NCBI GenBank assembly: GCA_949948985.1
Contig: CATLIG010000009.1
Location: 1 to 58,619 of the forward strand
From: an uncultured Clostridia bacterium
Lineage (GTDB): Bacteria; Bacillota; Clostridia; Lachnospirales; CAG-274
DNA length: 58,619 nucleotides
Reading direction: 5' to 3'
The notes beneath the pieces are model-generated. The model ran no database searches. It saw only the letters and a list, made by a program, of their open reading frames with translations, and was not told the origin of the DNA. This document shows, piece by piece, positions 24,825 to 33,209 of this stretch. The translations under genes were made by a program, and so were the position numbers. Within the stretch, counting starts at the first letter, position 1. Each line of letters starts with the position of its first letter.

Positions 24825-27800
24825 ATGTCAGACGCACTTTTTACGCCTGTTTATAAGACGGAAAGTTTTGAAAAAATAATAAATTCTATAGATAATAACC
24901 AGACGCCGGTTTTGGCGGCGGGCGTTATAAATTCACAGAAAGCGCACCTCATATGCGCTGTTATAAATAAAATATCCGCTCCGACAGTTATAATTGCGGA
25001 GAATGACCTTAAAGCCAAAGAAATTTACGAGGATATTTCTTTCTTTAAAAAAAACGATGTTATGCTTTATCCGTCAAAGGATATTATTTTTTACAGCGCT
25101 GATATAAAAAGCACTGACATTATTAAAAAACGCTTTGAGATAATGAGCAGGATAATGGAGGATAACACAGATAACACATTTACGATTGTTATGGCTGTTG
25201 ACTCGCTTTTTGACAAGCTTGTGCCGAAAAGTGTTTTTAGTAAATTTATAATAAATCTTAGAGAGGGTATGAGTTTATCGTTAGACGAGTTATGTGAAAA
25301 GCTTATTTTTATGGGGTATGAAAGATGCGACCTTGTTGAAAGCCATGGGCAGTTTGCCGTAAGGGGAGGGATTCTTGATATTTTTTCTCCTGTTTTTGAT
25401 TTTGCTGTGAGAATTGAGTTTTGGGGCGACGAAATAGACACCATAAGAACACTTGATGAGTTTTCTCAAAGGTCTGTGGAAAAAATTCGGGAAATTACAA
25501 TTTATCCTATGAGAGAGCTTGTTTATTCGGAAAGAGAACTTTCTCTCGCTTTGGAAAAAATAAAAAAGGAGTTTAATTCCGCACTCTCATTTTTTGAGAA
25601 AAAGTCAATGACGGAATATGCCGATAATTTAAGGGAGTACATTGGAGAGGCAATAGAAAATCTTACAGAAAATAAAAGTATTTCAGGAATTGATAAATAT
25701 ATATCTTTCTTTTATGACAACTGCGAAACGTTTTTCGATTATCTTCCAAAAAACACATTGATTTTTTATGATGAGCCAAACCGCATAAAAGAACACGCTG
25801 ACAGGGCTTTAAAAGAATTTTCCGAAAGCATACAGGGAAGAATTAAAAAAGGATATATACTTCCATCAAACGGAAATATGATTTTTTCTTATGACGATAT
25901 TATTTCAAAAAGCAAAGATTTCAGAGAAATACTGCTTTCGGGCCTTGTGAAAAATATACGAGATTTTAATATTAAGTCTGTATATGATTTTCTTATAAAG
26001 TCGTCAGGTACTTTTAAAAATAATTTTGAGATGCTTATACAGGATTTAAAATTTATGATTTCAAACAACTATCGTATATTTTTCCTTGCCGGCAATAAGG
26101 TACGCTGCGAAAGAATGGTTAAAGAGCTTAACGGCAGGGATATTACAGCGTTTTTCGCGGAGGACACAAAAAGGCTTGATATGGCGGAAAATATTGTTTA
26201 TGTAATAAGGGGAAGTATAAATTCCGGATTTGAGTATGTGAACGAAAAATTTGTCGTTATAAGCGACAAGGAAATTTTCGGTACTGAAAAGAAAAAACGA
26301 AAGCCTAAAAAAAAGAAAAACGGCGTTAAAATACAAAGTTTTTCCGACCTTAAACAGGGAGATTATGTTGTACATGACAATCACGGGATAGGTATTTTTA
26401 AAGGAGTTGAGAAAATAACGTCAGACGGTGTAACAAAAGATTATATGAAAATAGGGTATGCCGATGACGGAAATTTATATGTTGCTATAAATCAAATGGA
26501 TATGGTGCAGAAATATATAGGCGGAGATGCGCATCTTCCAAAGCTTAACAAGCTTGGCGGTGTACAATGGACAAAAGCAAAGGCAAAGGCTAAAAAAGCC
26601 GCCTATATATTAGCTCAGGACCTTGTGGAATTATACGCTAAAAGACAGGCTGTAAAAGGTTTTATCTACTCAAGGGACACTATATGGCAGAAAGAGTTTG
26701 AGGACTCTTTTCCTTTTGAGGAAACAGATGACCAGCTTAACGCTGTTTCAGATGTTAAAGAGGATATGGAAAGCGGTAAGGTTATGGACAGACTTATATG
26801 CGGAGATGTAGGGTTCGGAAAAACGGAAATAGCTTTAAGGGCGGCTTTTAAAGCTGTTCAGGACTCAAAGCAGGTAGCTTATCTTGTTCCTACCACAATC
26901 CTTGCACAGCAACATTTTAACACATTTTTAAGCCGTATGAGAAATTTTCCTGTAAAAGTGGAAATGATGTCACGTTTCAGAACTCCAAAACAGCAAAGAG
27001 AGGTTATAAGCGGTCTTAAAAGCGGAAGCGTTGATATTGTTGTGGGTACTCACAGAATACTTTCAAAAGACCTTGAGTTTAAAGATTTAGGTCTTATTAT
27101 TGTTGATGAGGAACAGCGGTTCGGTGTGGCGCACAAAGAAAAAATGAAAGCTTTAAAGCAGGATGTAAATGTACTTACACTTACGGCGACTCCTATTCCA
27201 AGGACTCTTCATATGAGTCTTTCGGGAATAAGGGATATGAGTATCCTTGAAGAACCGCCCAGCGAAAGACTTCCTATTCAGACATACGTAATGGAGTATA
27301 ATGATGAGTCGGTAAAAGACGCTATTCACAGGGAGCTTGCCAGAGGCGGACAGGTATATTACCTTTTCAACAGAGTAAAAAATATTTCCGAAACAGCGTT
27401 TAAAATTCAAAAGCTTGTACCGGAAGCAAATGTTTCTTTCGCACATGGACAAATGAGCGAAAGAGAGCTAGAAACGATTATGATGGAGTTTATGGGAGGA
27501 AATATTGACGTACTTATATGCACCACAATAATAGAAACAGGTCTTGATATTCCAAACGTAAACACAATTATTATTCAGGACGCGGATTGTATGGGACTTT
27601 CACAGCTTTATCAGCTAAGAGGACGAGTTGGACGTTCGAACAGAAGTTCTTTCGCTTATCTTATGTACAGAAGAAATAAGGTGTTAAAAGAAGTTTCTGA
27701 AAAAAGGCTTCAGACAATAAGAGAGTTTACTGAGTTTGGTTCAGGGTTTAAGGTGGCTATGCGTGACCTTGAGATAAGAGGAGCCGGAAATCTTTTAGGA

Positions 27801-28340
27801 GCGGAACAGCACGGGCATATGGATATTGTGGGATATGATATGTACTGTAAACTTTTAGACCAGGCGGTAACGGAGCTCAGAGGTGAGAAAACGGCGGAGG
27901 AATTTGAAACTCTTATTGACGTTAAAATAAACGCATATATACCTTCGAGCTATATTTACAGCGAAGAGCAAAAGCTTGAAATGTATAAAAGAATATCAGA
28001 AATTAAGAGCGAAAATGATTTTCTTGATGTACAAGATGAGCTTTTGGACAGATTTGGGGAAGTTCCTGAATGTGTGCAAAATCTTCTGGATATTGCTATT
28101 TTGAAAAGCAACGCTCATAGAATAGGCGTTGTTAGCATTATACAGAAAAATGAAAATATTGTTATTAAATTTAAACCTGATTCTGACGCGGATGTGTCGA
28201 AGCTTTTGGAGGCTGTTAAAAACAGTGATAAAAAACTGCTTTTAAGCGGAGGGGAAACCCCGTATCTTACTTACAAAACAGATAACAGTGATAATAAGTT
28301 TATTACAAATATTAATAAACTTATGAAAGAACTTCAATAG
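24825..28340 (+). CDS. mfd: Transcription-repair coupling factor
   Basis: The 1171-residue translocase removes RNA polymerase stalled at DNA lesions and recruits UvrA. The N-terminal UvrB-like module spans about 1-340. The RNA-polymerase-interacting CarD-like domain begins near residue 507 (LKQGDYVVHDNHGIGIFKG). The RecG-like motor follows, with Walker A GDVGFGKTEIALRAAF near 662 and DEEQ box VDEEQRFGV near 760. The motif RGRVGRSNRSSFAYL and a C-terminal TRCF domain complete it. Length and domain order are standard. AGGAGG precedes ATG. Confidence 0.97.
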   Translation: MSDALFTPVYKTESFEKIINSIDNNQTPVLAAGVINSQKAHLICAVINKISAPTVIIAENDLKAKEIYEDISFFKKNDVMLYPSKDIIFYSADIKSTDIIKKRFEIMSRIMEDNTDNTFTIVMAVDSLFDKLVPKSVFSKFIINLREGMSLSLDELCEKLIFMGYERCDLVESHGQFAVRGGILDIFSPVFDFAVRIEFWGDEIDTIRTLDEFSQRSVEKIREITIYPMRELVYSERELSLALEKIKKEFNSALSFFEKKSMTEYADNLREYIGEAIENLTENKSISGIDKYISFFYDNCETFFDYLPKNTLIFYDEPNRIKEHADRALKEFSESIQGRIKKGYILPSNGNMIFSYDDIISKSKDFREILLSGLVKNIRDFNIKSVYDFLIKSSGTFKNNFEMLIQDLKFMISNNYRIFFLAGNKVRCERMVKELNGRDITAFFAEDTKRLDMAENIVYVIRGSINSGFEYVNEKFVVISDKEIFGTEKKKRKPKKKKNGVKIQSFSDLKQGDYVVHDNHGIGIFKGVEKITSDGVTKDYMKIGYADDGNLYVAINQMDMVQKYIGGDAHLPKLNKLGGVQWTKAKAKAKKAAYILAQDLVELYAKRQAVKGFIYSRDTIWQKEFEDSFPFEETDDQLNAVSDVKEDMESGKVMDRLICGDVGFGKTEIALRAAFKAVQDSKQVAYLVPTTILAQQHFNTFLSRMRNFPVKVEMMSRFRTPKQQREVISGLKSGSVDIVVGTHRILSKDLEFKDLGLIIVDEEQRFGVAHKEKMKALKQDVNVLTLTATPIPRTLHMSLSGIRDMSILEEPPSERLPIQTYVMEYNDESVKDAIHRELARGGQVYYLFNRVKNISETAFKIQKLVPEANVSFAHGQMSERELETIMMEFMGGNIDVLICTTIIETGLDIPNVNTIIIQDADCMGLSQLYQLRGRVGRSNRSSFAYLMYRRNKVLKEVSEKRLQTIREFTEFGSGFKVAMRDLEIRGAGNLLGAEQHGHMDIVGYDMYCKLLDQAVTELRGEKTAEEFETLIDVKINAYIPSSYIYSEEQKLEMYKRISEIKSENDFLDVQDELLDRFGEVPECVQNLLDIAILKSNAHRIGVVSIIQKNENIVIKFKPDSDADVSKLLEAVKNSDKKLLLSGGETPYLTYKTDNSDNKFITNINKLMKELQ

Positions 28341-28358
28341 TTTTTGGCGGTATAAAAA

Positions 28359-28383
28359 TAAGGAGGTCTTTATGACCTCCTTT
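28359..28383. terminator. Bidirectional terminator between mfd and the CarD gene
   Basis: AAGGAGGTC / GACCTCCTT with a five-base loop is flanked by A and T tracts. The two genes converge on it. Confidence 0.8.
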
Positions 28384-28387
28384 ATAA

Positions 28388-28858
28388 TTATACAACAGTC
28401 TGCTCTAAAATAGCCTCTGCCTGTTCTCTTTCAATATTCTGAGATAATATAATTTCACTTAAAATAATTTGTTTAGCTGTACCAAGAAGCTTTTTCTCAA
28501 CACTGGAAAGACTCTTTTTTCTTTCTCTGAAAATAAGTGTTTTAAAAACCTGAACGACTTTCTCAAGACTTCCCGTCTTTATTCTTTCCATATTATCCTT
28601 ATAGCGCTGATTCCAGTTTTCTGACATTTCTATAGGTTTTACATCATTTATGATTCCAAGAACCTCACTGGAGGTTGAAATTTCTCTAAGTCCAAGAGAA
28701 TCCGCTTTTTTTGCTGATATTGTTATTTTTAAGTTGCCAACGGGTATTCTCAGGACATAATACATTTTATTCTCACCGTCAATAATTTTTTCTTCCATCT
28801 CTTCAATAACGCCGGCGCCATACATTGGATAAACAATTTTATCGCCTACATTAAACAC
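28388..28858 (-). CDS. CarD family transcription regulator
   Basis: This 156-residue protein starts at GTG 28858, with GGAGGG upstream. The N-terminal CarD/RID domain (FNVGDKIVYPMYGAGVIEEME) binds the RNA polymerase beta lobe. The C-terminal helical domain (WNQRYKDNMERIKTGSLEKVVQV) contacts promoter DNA. CarD homologues stabilise the open complex, notably at rRNA promoters. The gene converges with mfd, which carries the same RID fold. Confidence 0.93.
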   Translation of the reverse strand: MFNVGDKIVYPMYGAGVIEEMEEKIIDGENKMYYVLRIPVGNLKITISAKKADSLGLREISTSSEVLGIINDVKPIEMSENWNQRYKDNMERIKTGSLEKVVQVFKTLIFRERKKSLSSVEKKLLGTAKQIILSEIILSQNIEREQAEAILEQTVV

Positions 28859-28903
28859 ATAAAAACCCTCCTTTGTATTTTTAATCAAACAATCGCAAGT
28901 TCT

Positions 28904-28947
28904 TTACTATAGCAAATCGTAAAAATTTTAGCGAGAAATAATAAAAA
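28904..28947 (-). repeat. Dispersed repeat, reverse copy upstream of carD
   Basis: On the minus strand it reads TTTTTATTATTTCTCGCTAAAATTTT-like and ends in GCTATAGT, matching the 11372-11411 block. A further TTTTATTGTTTTGCCATA lies at about 28985, and its inverted copy at about 29457. The rest of the gap up to 29524 is AT-rich, without a recognisable gene. Confidence 0.45.
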
Positions 28948-29356
28948 ATTTCCTTGATGTATTAGGTTTTATTAAATATTATCTGTTTTATTGTTTTGCC
29001 ATAGGTACTATTATTTTTCAGTTCAACTACATTATACCACATTTTTTTCAGCAAATCAAAATTATTGTTTAAATTATTTTAAAATCGGCATTTTAACAAT
29101 GAGCTGTAATATTTTATGTCATACTTATTATTTACATAATCAACAAAAAAGATACCTTATTTTGTAAGGTTTAAACAAATATATACAGAAAGGCATTTTT
29201 TTTGTGACAAGATTTATAATCAAGCTCTGACTATATAGCCTAAAAATGTAAAAGAGTTTTTAAATGCCGGAAGTGTATAGAATCATCAGTCCTGTCCGGA
29301 AATCTAAAAGAAGTTTATCGGATATATATATTTATTATTACATAATAAAAAATCCT

Positions 29357-29385
29357 TTGAAGTGATTAAAGGTATGTGGTATAAT
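29357..29385 (+). promoter_or_regulatory. Promoter for the PrsA-like gene
   Basis: TTGAAG and TATAAT are separated by 17 bases, with extended -10 TGTGGTATAAT identical to that of serS. The leader is about 130 bases. Confidence 0.65.
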
Positions 29386-29524
29386 AATAATATAATATTT
29401 TTATTTCTTTATTTTGAAACGCGGATTTATGTTTATTATGGTAATATGTGCTTTTATGGCAAAACAATAAAATAAGCTGTAAATCAGTGTTTTAAAAAGG
29501 TCATTTGTAAACGAGGTATTGAAT

Positions 29525-30511
29525 ATGAAAAAGAAAATAAGTATTGCTGTTATTCTTATTTTATGCGCGGCGGGCTTTTTACTGTTTTCTCATACTTTTG
29601 AAGAGGACTATGTAATCAAGACGGGGGATGTTAAAATAAGCCAAAAGGAGTATATGGTTTATCTTTATGAGCAAAAGAAGCATTTTGAGGAAACGGGCGG
29701 AATGGACATCTGGGAAACAGATATAGACGGGGTTGCCGCCGAGGACCTCGCAAAACAAAACGCCGCTGAAACTATAGCCGATGTAAAAGCGGCGGTTTCG
29801 CAGGCTGATAAACTCAATATAATCCTTTCAGAAGATGAACGTTCAGAGGCTTTAGCCGAAAGTGAAAGTTTTTACAAGGAACTTTATGAGGCGGGTCTGG
29901 AAAAATACGGCATTACAGAAGACGACACTTATAAAATAATATCTGAGGGAAAGATAAGAACAAAGGTGTTTGACTATATTACAAGCGGATTTACAGTTGA
30001 CGAAAAAGAATTTGACGATTATTTTCAAGAATATTTCAATGAAAATAAAGCTGACATTGTCAATATAAAGGTGAAATATATTTTCAAGGGTTTCAGCAAT
30101 GACAAAAATGACTTTGAGCAGGTTTATGAGCAGATGCGTGAAATTTATGAAAAGGCAAAAAACGGGGAAGATTTTTCAGTTTTAATAAACCAATATTCGG
30201 AAAGAGATGAAAAAGGCGAAATAGAGGTAAAAAAAGGTCTTTTTGAAAGCAATGCCGAAAACGCTGTATGCGAAATGACTGAAAAAGGTTCTGTTACAGA
30301 AGTTATACCTGTTTCAAACGGATTTTATATTTTTTACATTTCAGATATTGTGCCTATTGACACAGAGGCTGTCAAAAAGACAGAAAAGGAAAATTATATA
30401 AGACGCAAAAAAGATGAACTGTACCGGCGTCAAAGTGAAAAATGGCTTAACGAGTTTGTTGTTGAAAAAAACAACGATATTTTCTCTGCTATAAATATAG
30501 ATGATTTTTAG
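29525..30511 (+). CDS. PrsA/SurA-like foldase (peptidyl-prolyl isomerase family)
   Basis: This 328-residue protein is exported or anchored by an N-terminal hydrophobic helix (ISIAVILILCAAGFLLF). No proper lipobox is present, unlike Bacillus PrsA. Residues about 35-165 form a SurA-N-like helical chaperone domain. Residues about 175-285 resemble a parvulin domain (VKYIFKGFS, EDFSVLINQYSE, VIPVSNGFYIFYISDI), though the usual G(D/G)LGWF loop is replaced by KGLFESN, so isomerase activity is doubtful. The last 45 residues are helical. Extracytoplasmic folding of secreted proteins is the inferred job. ATG 29525 is preferred over TTG 29519. Confidence 0.75.
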   Translation: MKKKISIAVILILCAAGFLLFSHTFEEDYVIKTGDVKISQKEYMVYLYEQKKHFEETGGMDIWETDIDGVAAEDLAKQNAAETIADVKAAVSQADKLNIILSEDERSEALAESESFYKELYEAGLEKYGITEDDTYKIISEGKIRTKVFDYITSGFTVDEKEFDDYFQEYFNENKADIVNIKVKYIFKGFSNDKNDFEQVYEQMREIYEKAKNGEDFSVLINQYSERDEKGEIEVKKGLFESNAENAVCEMTEKGSVTEVIPVSNGFYIFYISDIVPIDTEAVKKTEKENYIRRKKDELYRRQSEKWLNEFVVEKNNDIFSAINIDDF

Positions 30512-30599
30512 GAAAATTGACTGTTTCTGATGATTTATTGATAAACTTATTTTTAGACTAAGAATTACAGCAATTCCATAGTTTTAAAATAAGCATAAC

Positions 30600-30642
30600 A
30601 AAGGGTTATTGAGCCGATTAATCAGCTCAATAACCCTTTATT
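30600..30642. terminator. Bidirectional terminator between the PrsA-like and TolC-like genes
   Basis: AAAGGGTTATTGAGC pairs perfectly with its complement around a 10-base loop, with A/T tails on both sides. Confidence 0.9.
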
Positions 30643-30646
30643 TATG

Positions 30647-32245
30647 TTATTTTGAGGAAGAATTATTGCCTGAAGAAGAATTATTGCCTGAAGAAGCACT
30701 GAGCATATAGGGTCTTTCAAATGTGAAAACAAGAAGGTCATATTTAAGAGCATTTTCCTCAACTTCTTTTTCTGCGTTTAATATTCCCATTTTCGCTTGA
30801 CTTACCTGATAATTTGTAGCCATTCCTGACTGATAGCTTACAACGACACTGTTGTAGGTTTCAATCGCTTTCTGAACAGCCGCTTTCTTGGCTTTGTCCT
30901 GCTCCTCAAGCTGTTTTATACTGTTGTAGGTATTTTTTATATTTGTTGCCATTGAGTCCTGAGCGTCCGTCAATTTTCTTTTCGCTGTGTTCACATTGTT
31001 TACAAGTTCTATTTTCTCTGAGTCAGAAGCGTTTACAGAAGCTATTCTTCTGTTGTATTCAGCTACCTCTATGTTGGATTTCAATACTTTTATTGACGGG
31101 TCATTCTGAGTTTTTAATGTAATGTAAGAATCAAGCTGAACATCTTTAAGCTTATCAAATGTTATATCATAATCTATTACTACGTTTTCAGTATCTTCTC
31201 CGATAAACTCGCATAAGCTTTGCTTTAAGCTTTTAAGAGCGAGCTTTGATGTTTCAAGATTTGCCTCAAGCTCTTTTTGCTCAAGTTTGGCTGTGGTTAC
31301 ATTTTGTTCGCTTTCCATACCTACGGAAAGTTTTAACTCAAGATTTTCTATATTTTCCTGACCAAGCTTTACGCTTTCCTCAAGAAGAGATATGTTCATC
31401 TGCGACGTTTTAATTGACGAGATATAATTTTTAAGATTAGCGGCAAGGCCATCTTTTATCATTTCGGCATTTACATCAGCAAGCTCTTTGTTTACATCAG
31501 CTGATTTCATACCCTGCATAATTTGTATTGTTTGATTTAAAGCGCTTGAAACCTGAGCCTGAAGCGCTGTGGAATCACTTATTCCGCCGTTTGCCGCACC
31601 GTTTGCCAACATTGTGTAAGATTCATACGCGCCGTCCGCCAATCTGATGCTTTTGCCTAAATCATCTCTCGCTTCTATTAAATATGAAATAGAGTCATCA
31701 AGATTTTTCAGCGATGAGCTTTTATTTACAGCGAAGTTCAAAGCCTCGTCATAAGTATATATTTTTGTGTCTTTATCTGTTTTTTCGGTTACATCAAGAA
31801 CAATATAATCGCTTTCTTTAGGGGTATTTACGGTTATTTGTCTTTTATCGCTGTCCCATAATACCTCAGCGTCAAATATTTCACTTATAAATCTAAGGGG
31901 AACCATAATACGGCTGTCTACTATTTCCGCTGGAACAGGCACGTCAACCTCTTTGCCATCAATGGACGCTTTTCCGGTATCTACAGACAATACAATCTTT
32001 TTTGAGTCTTTTTTTATAGTGACAGTTCTTGCCTTTGAGTCCCAAAAGATATCATCGGCGCCCAATATATCTGACATTTCACGAAGCCCTACAAGATTAT
32101 TGCCGTTTCTGTTTATTATCTCATTTCTTACAGGCTGTAAAATGCCGTTAGCACTAATGGTTATATCTGAAATGGCTCCCAAAGAAGAAGTTGTCATCGC
32201 GAAAATTAACGCCGACGCTAATATACAGCTAATTTTTCTTTTCAT
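30647..32245 (-). CDS. Stalk-domain / TolC-like helical fusion protein
   Basis: This 532-residue exported protein has a signal peptide MKRKISCILASALIFAMTTS. A stalk domain at about 25-165 shows NGNNLVGLREMSDILGADDI and DSRIMVPLRFISEIFDAEVLW. Residues about 175-505 form long helices of the outer-membrane-efflux (TolC) type (ENLELKLSVGMESEQNVTTA, then YNSVVVSYQSGMATNYQVSQ). The tail repeats SSSGNN. TolC-like proteins are unexpected in a monoderm; such chimeras may act as cell-wall spacers or in spore assembly. No RND or ABC exporter partner is adjacent. ATG 32245 has AGAAAGGA upstream. Confidence 0.8.
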   Translation of the reverse strand: MKRKISCILASALIFAMTTSSLGAISDITISANGILQPVRNEIINRNGNNLVGLREMSDILGADDIFWDSKARTVTIKKDSKKIVLSVDTGKASIDGKEVDVPVPAEIVDSRIMVPLRFISEIFDAEVLWDSDKRQITVNTPKESDYIVLDVTEKTDKDTKIYTYDEALNFAVNKSSSLKNLDDSISYLIEARDDLGKSIRLADGAYESYTMLANGAANGGISDSTALQAQVSSALNQTIQIMQGMKSADVNKELADVNAEMIKDGLAANLKNYISSIKTSQMNISLLEESVKLGQENIENLELKLSVGMESEQNVTTAKLEQKELEANLETSKLALKSLKQSLCEFIGEDTENVVIDYDITFDKLKDVQLDSYITLKTQNDPSIKVLKSNIEVAEYNRRIASVNASDSEKIELVNNVNTAKRKLTDAQDSMATNIKNTYNSIKQLEEQDKAKKAAVQKAIETYNSVVVSYQSGMATNYQVSQAKMGILNAEKEVEENALKYDLLVFTFERPYMLSASSGNNSSSGNNSSSK

Positions 32246-32289
32246 AATTACAGTCCTTTCTCTTTTTTTTGGAAACATTTGATTGATTC

Positions 32290-32363
32290 ACAGCAATTTC
32301 AGATTAATTCCTTAGGAATTTACTCTTTTTTGTTTTGATATAATTTACTGTAATTGCTGTAAT
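32290..32363. repeat. ACAGCAATT / AATTGCTGTAAT element
   Basis: The ends ACAGCAATT and AATTGCTGTAAT are 74 bp apart, in the upstream region of the TolC-like gene. This is the same family as 21480-21546. Confidence 0.65.
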
Positions 32364-32532
32364 TTATGGATTGTTTAAAGAGCGTTTCCTTAAAAATAAT
32401 GCTGAACCAAAAAATTTTTCAGTAAAATTAATACTTCCCTCATATATACGAAAAAAACAATTTAAAGTTTAATAAAATTTTAATTTATAACTAAAACAAT
32501 TTTATGGTTTTGCAAAGTTTTTTGCGGCGGAA

Positions 32533-33090
32533 TCATACAGAGTTATTGTTTGTTAAAGCGTTATATGCCAGAATGGCTATTATTGTCTTACTGTCGGTGA
32601 TTTTTCCGTCAAAGACCATTTTCATGGCATCTTCAAGGGAATATTTTAAAACTTCGATAAATTCATCGTCATCAAGATTAAATTCGCCCTGCTCAAGATT
32701 TTTGGCAATATATATATATATTTGTTCATCGCAGAAACCTATTGCCGAATACATTCTTGTGAGAAATTTTATATCCTCCGTTTTATAAGAAGTTTCTTCC
32801 TCAAGTTCTCTTTTCGCGCATACAAGAGGGTCTTCTCCTTTTTCAAGAACACCGGCAGGTATTTCAATAACACATTCGCCGGCAGGGTGACGGTATTGTT
32901 TTACAAAAATTATGTTTCCGTCTTTGTCGACTGGTAAAACAGCTGACGCACTACCTCTTTTTACTATTTCACGAATAGCTGACCTTCCATCAGGCAAAGA
33001 TATTTCATCGTGAAAAACGTCTATTATTTTTCCTTTAAAAACTTCCTTTGAGTTTAAAAGCTCTGCTTTTACAGCTTTATTGCCGCTCAT
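32533..33090 (-). CDS. NUDIX hydrolase, ADP-ribose pyrophosphatase type
   Basis: This 185-residue enzyme of the NudF/ADPRase group cleaves ADP-ribose or similar nucleotide sugars to AMP. The NUDIX box reads G-x5-E-x7-REL-E-EE-T-S (GVLEKGEDPLVCAKRELEEE at about 92-111). The box's conserved Gly is Ser here, while the catalytic glutamates are intact. The preceding VKQYRHPAGECVIEIPAG is typical of ADPRases. ATG 33090 is chosen; the in-frame GTG at 33105 overlaps the ribosome binding site. Confidence 0.9.
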   Translation of the reverse strand: MSGNKAVKAELLNSKEVFKGKIIDVFHDEISLPDGRSAIREIVKRGSASAVLPVDKDGNIIFVKQYRHPAGECVIEIPAGVLEKGEDPLVCAKRELEEETSYKTEDIKFLTRMYSAIGFCDEQIYIYIAKNLEQGEFNLDDDEFIEVLKYSLEDAMKMVFDGKITDSKTIIAILAYNALTNNNSV

Positions 33091-33114
33091 ATAATTAAAC
33101 CTCACTTTCTATAG

Positions 33115-33181
33115 TATAGTCAATCAATTTAAAAATTGAACAAGTTCAGCGGATTGCTATAATTACAGCAATCCGCTGAAT
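33115..33181. repeat. Composite of a MITE left end and a perfect hairpin
   Basis: TATAGTCAATCAATTTAAAA (MITE left end) runs into TCAGCGGATTGCT, which pairs perfectly with AGCAATCCGCTGA. The hairpin loop side carries AATTACAGCAAT, the third repeat family's end. It lies between the NUDIX and SpoVB-like genes. Confidence 0.6.
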
Positions 33182-33209
33182 TTTAGGCAGACCTGCTGTT
33201 ATGAATAAT

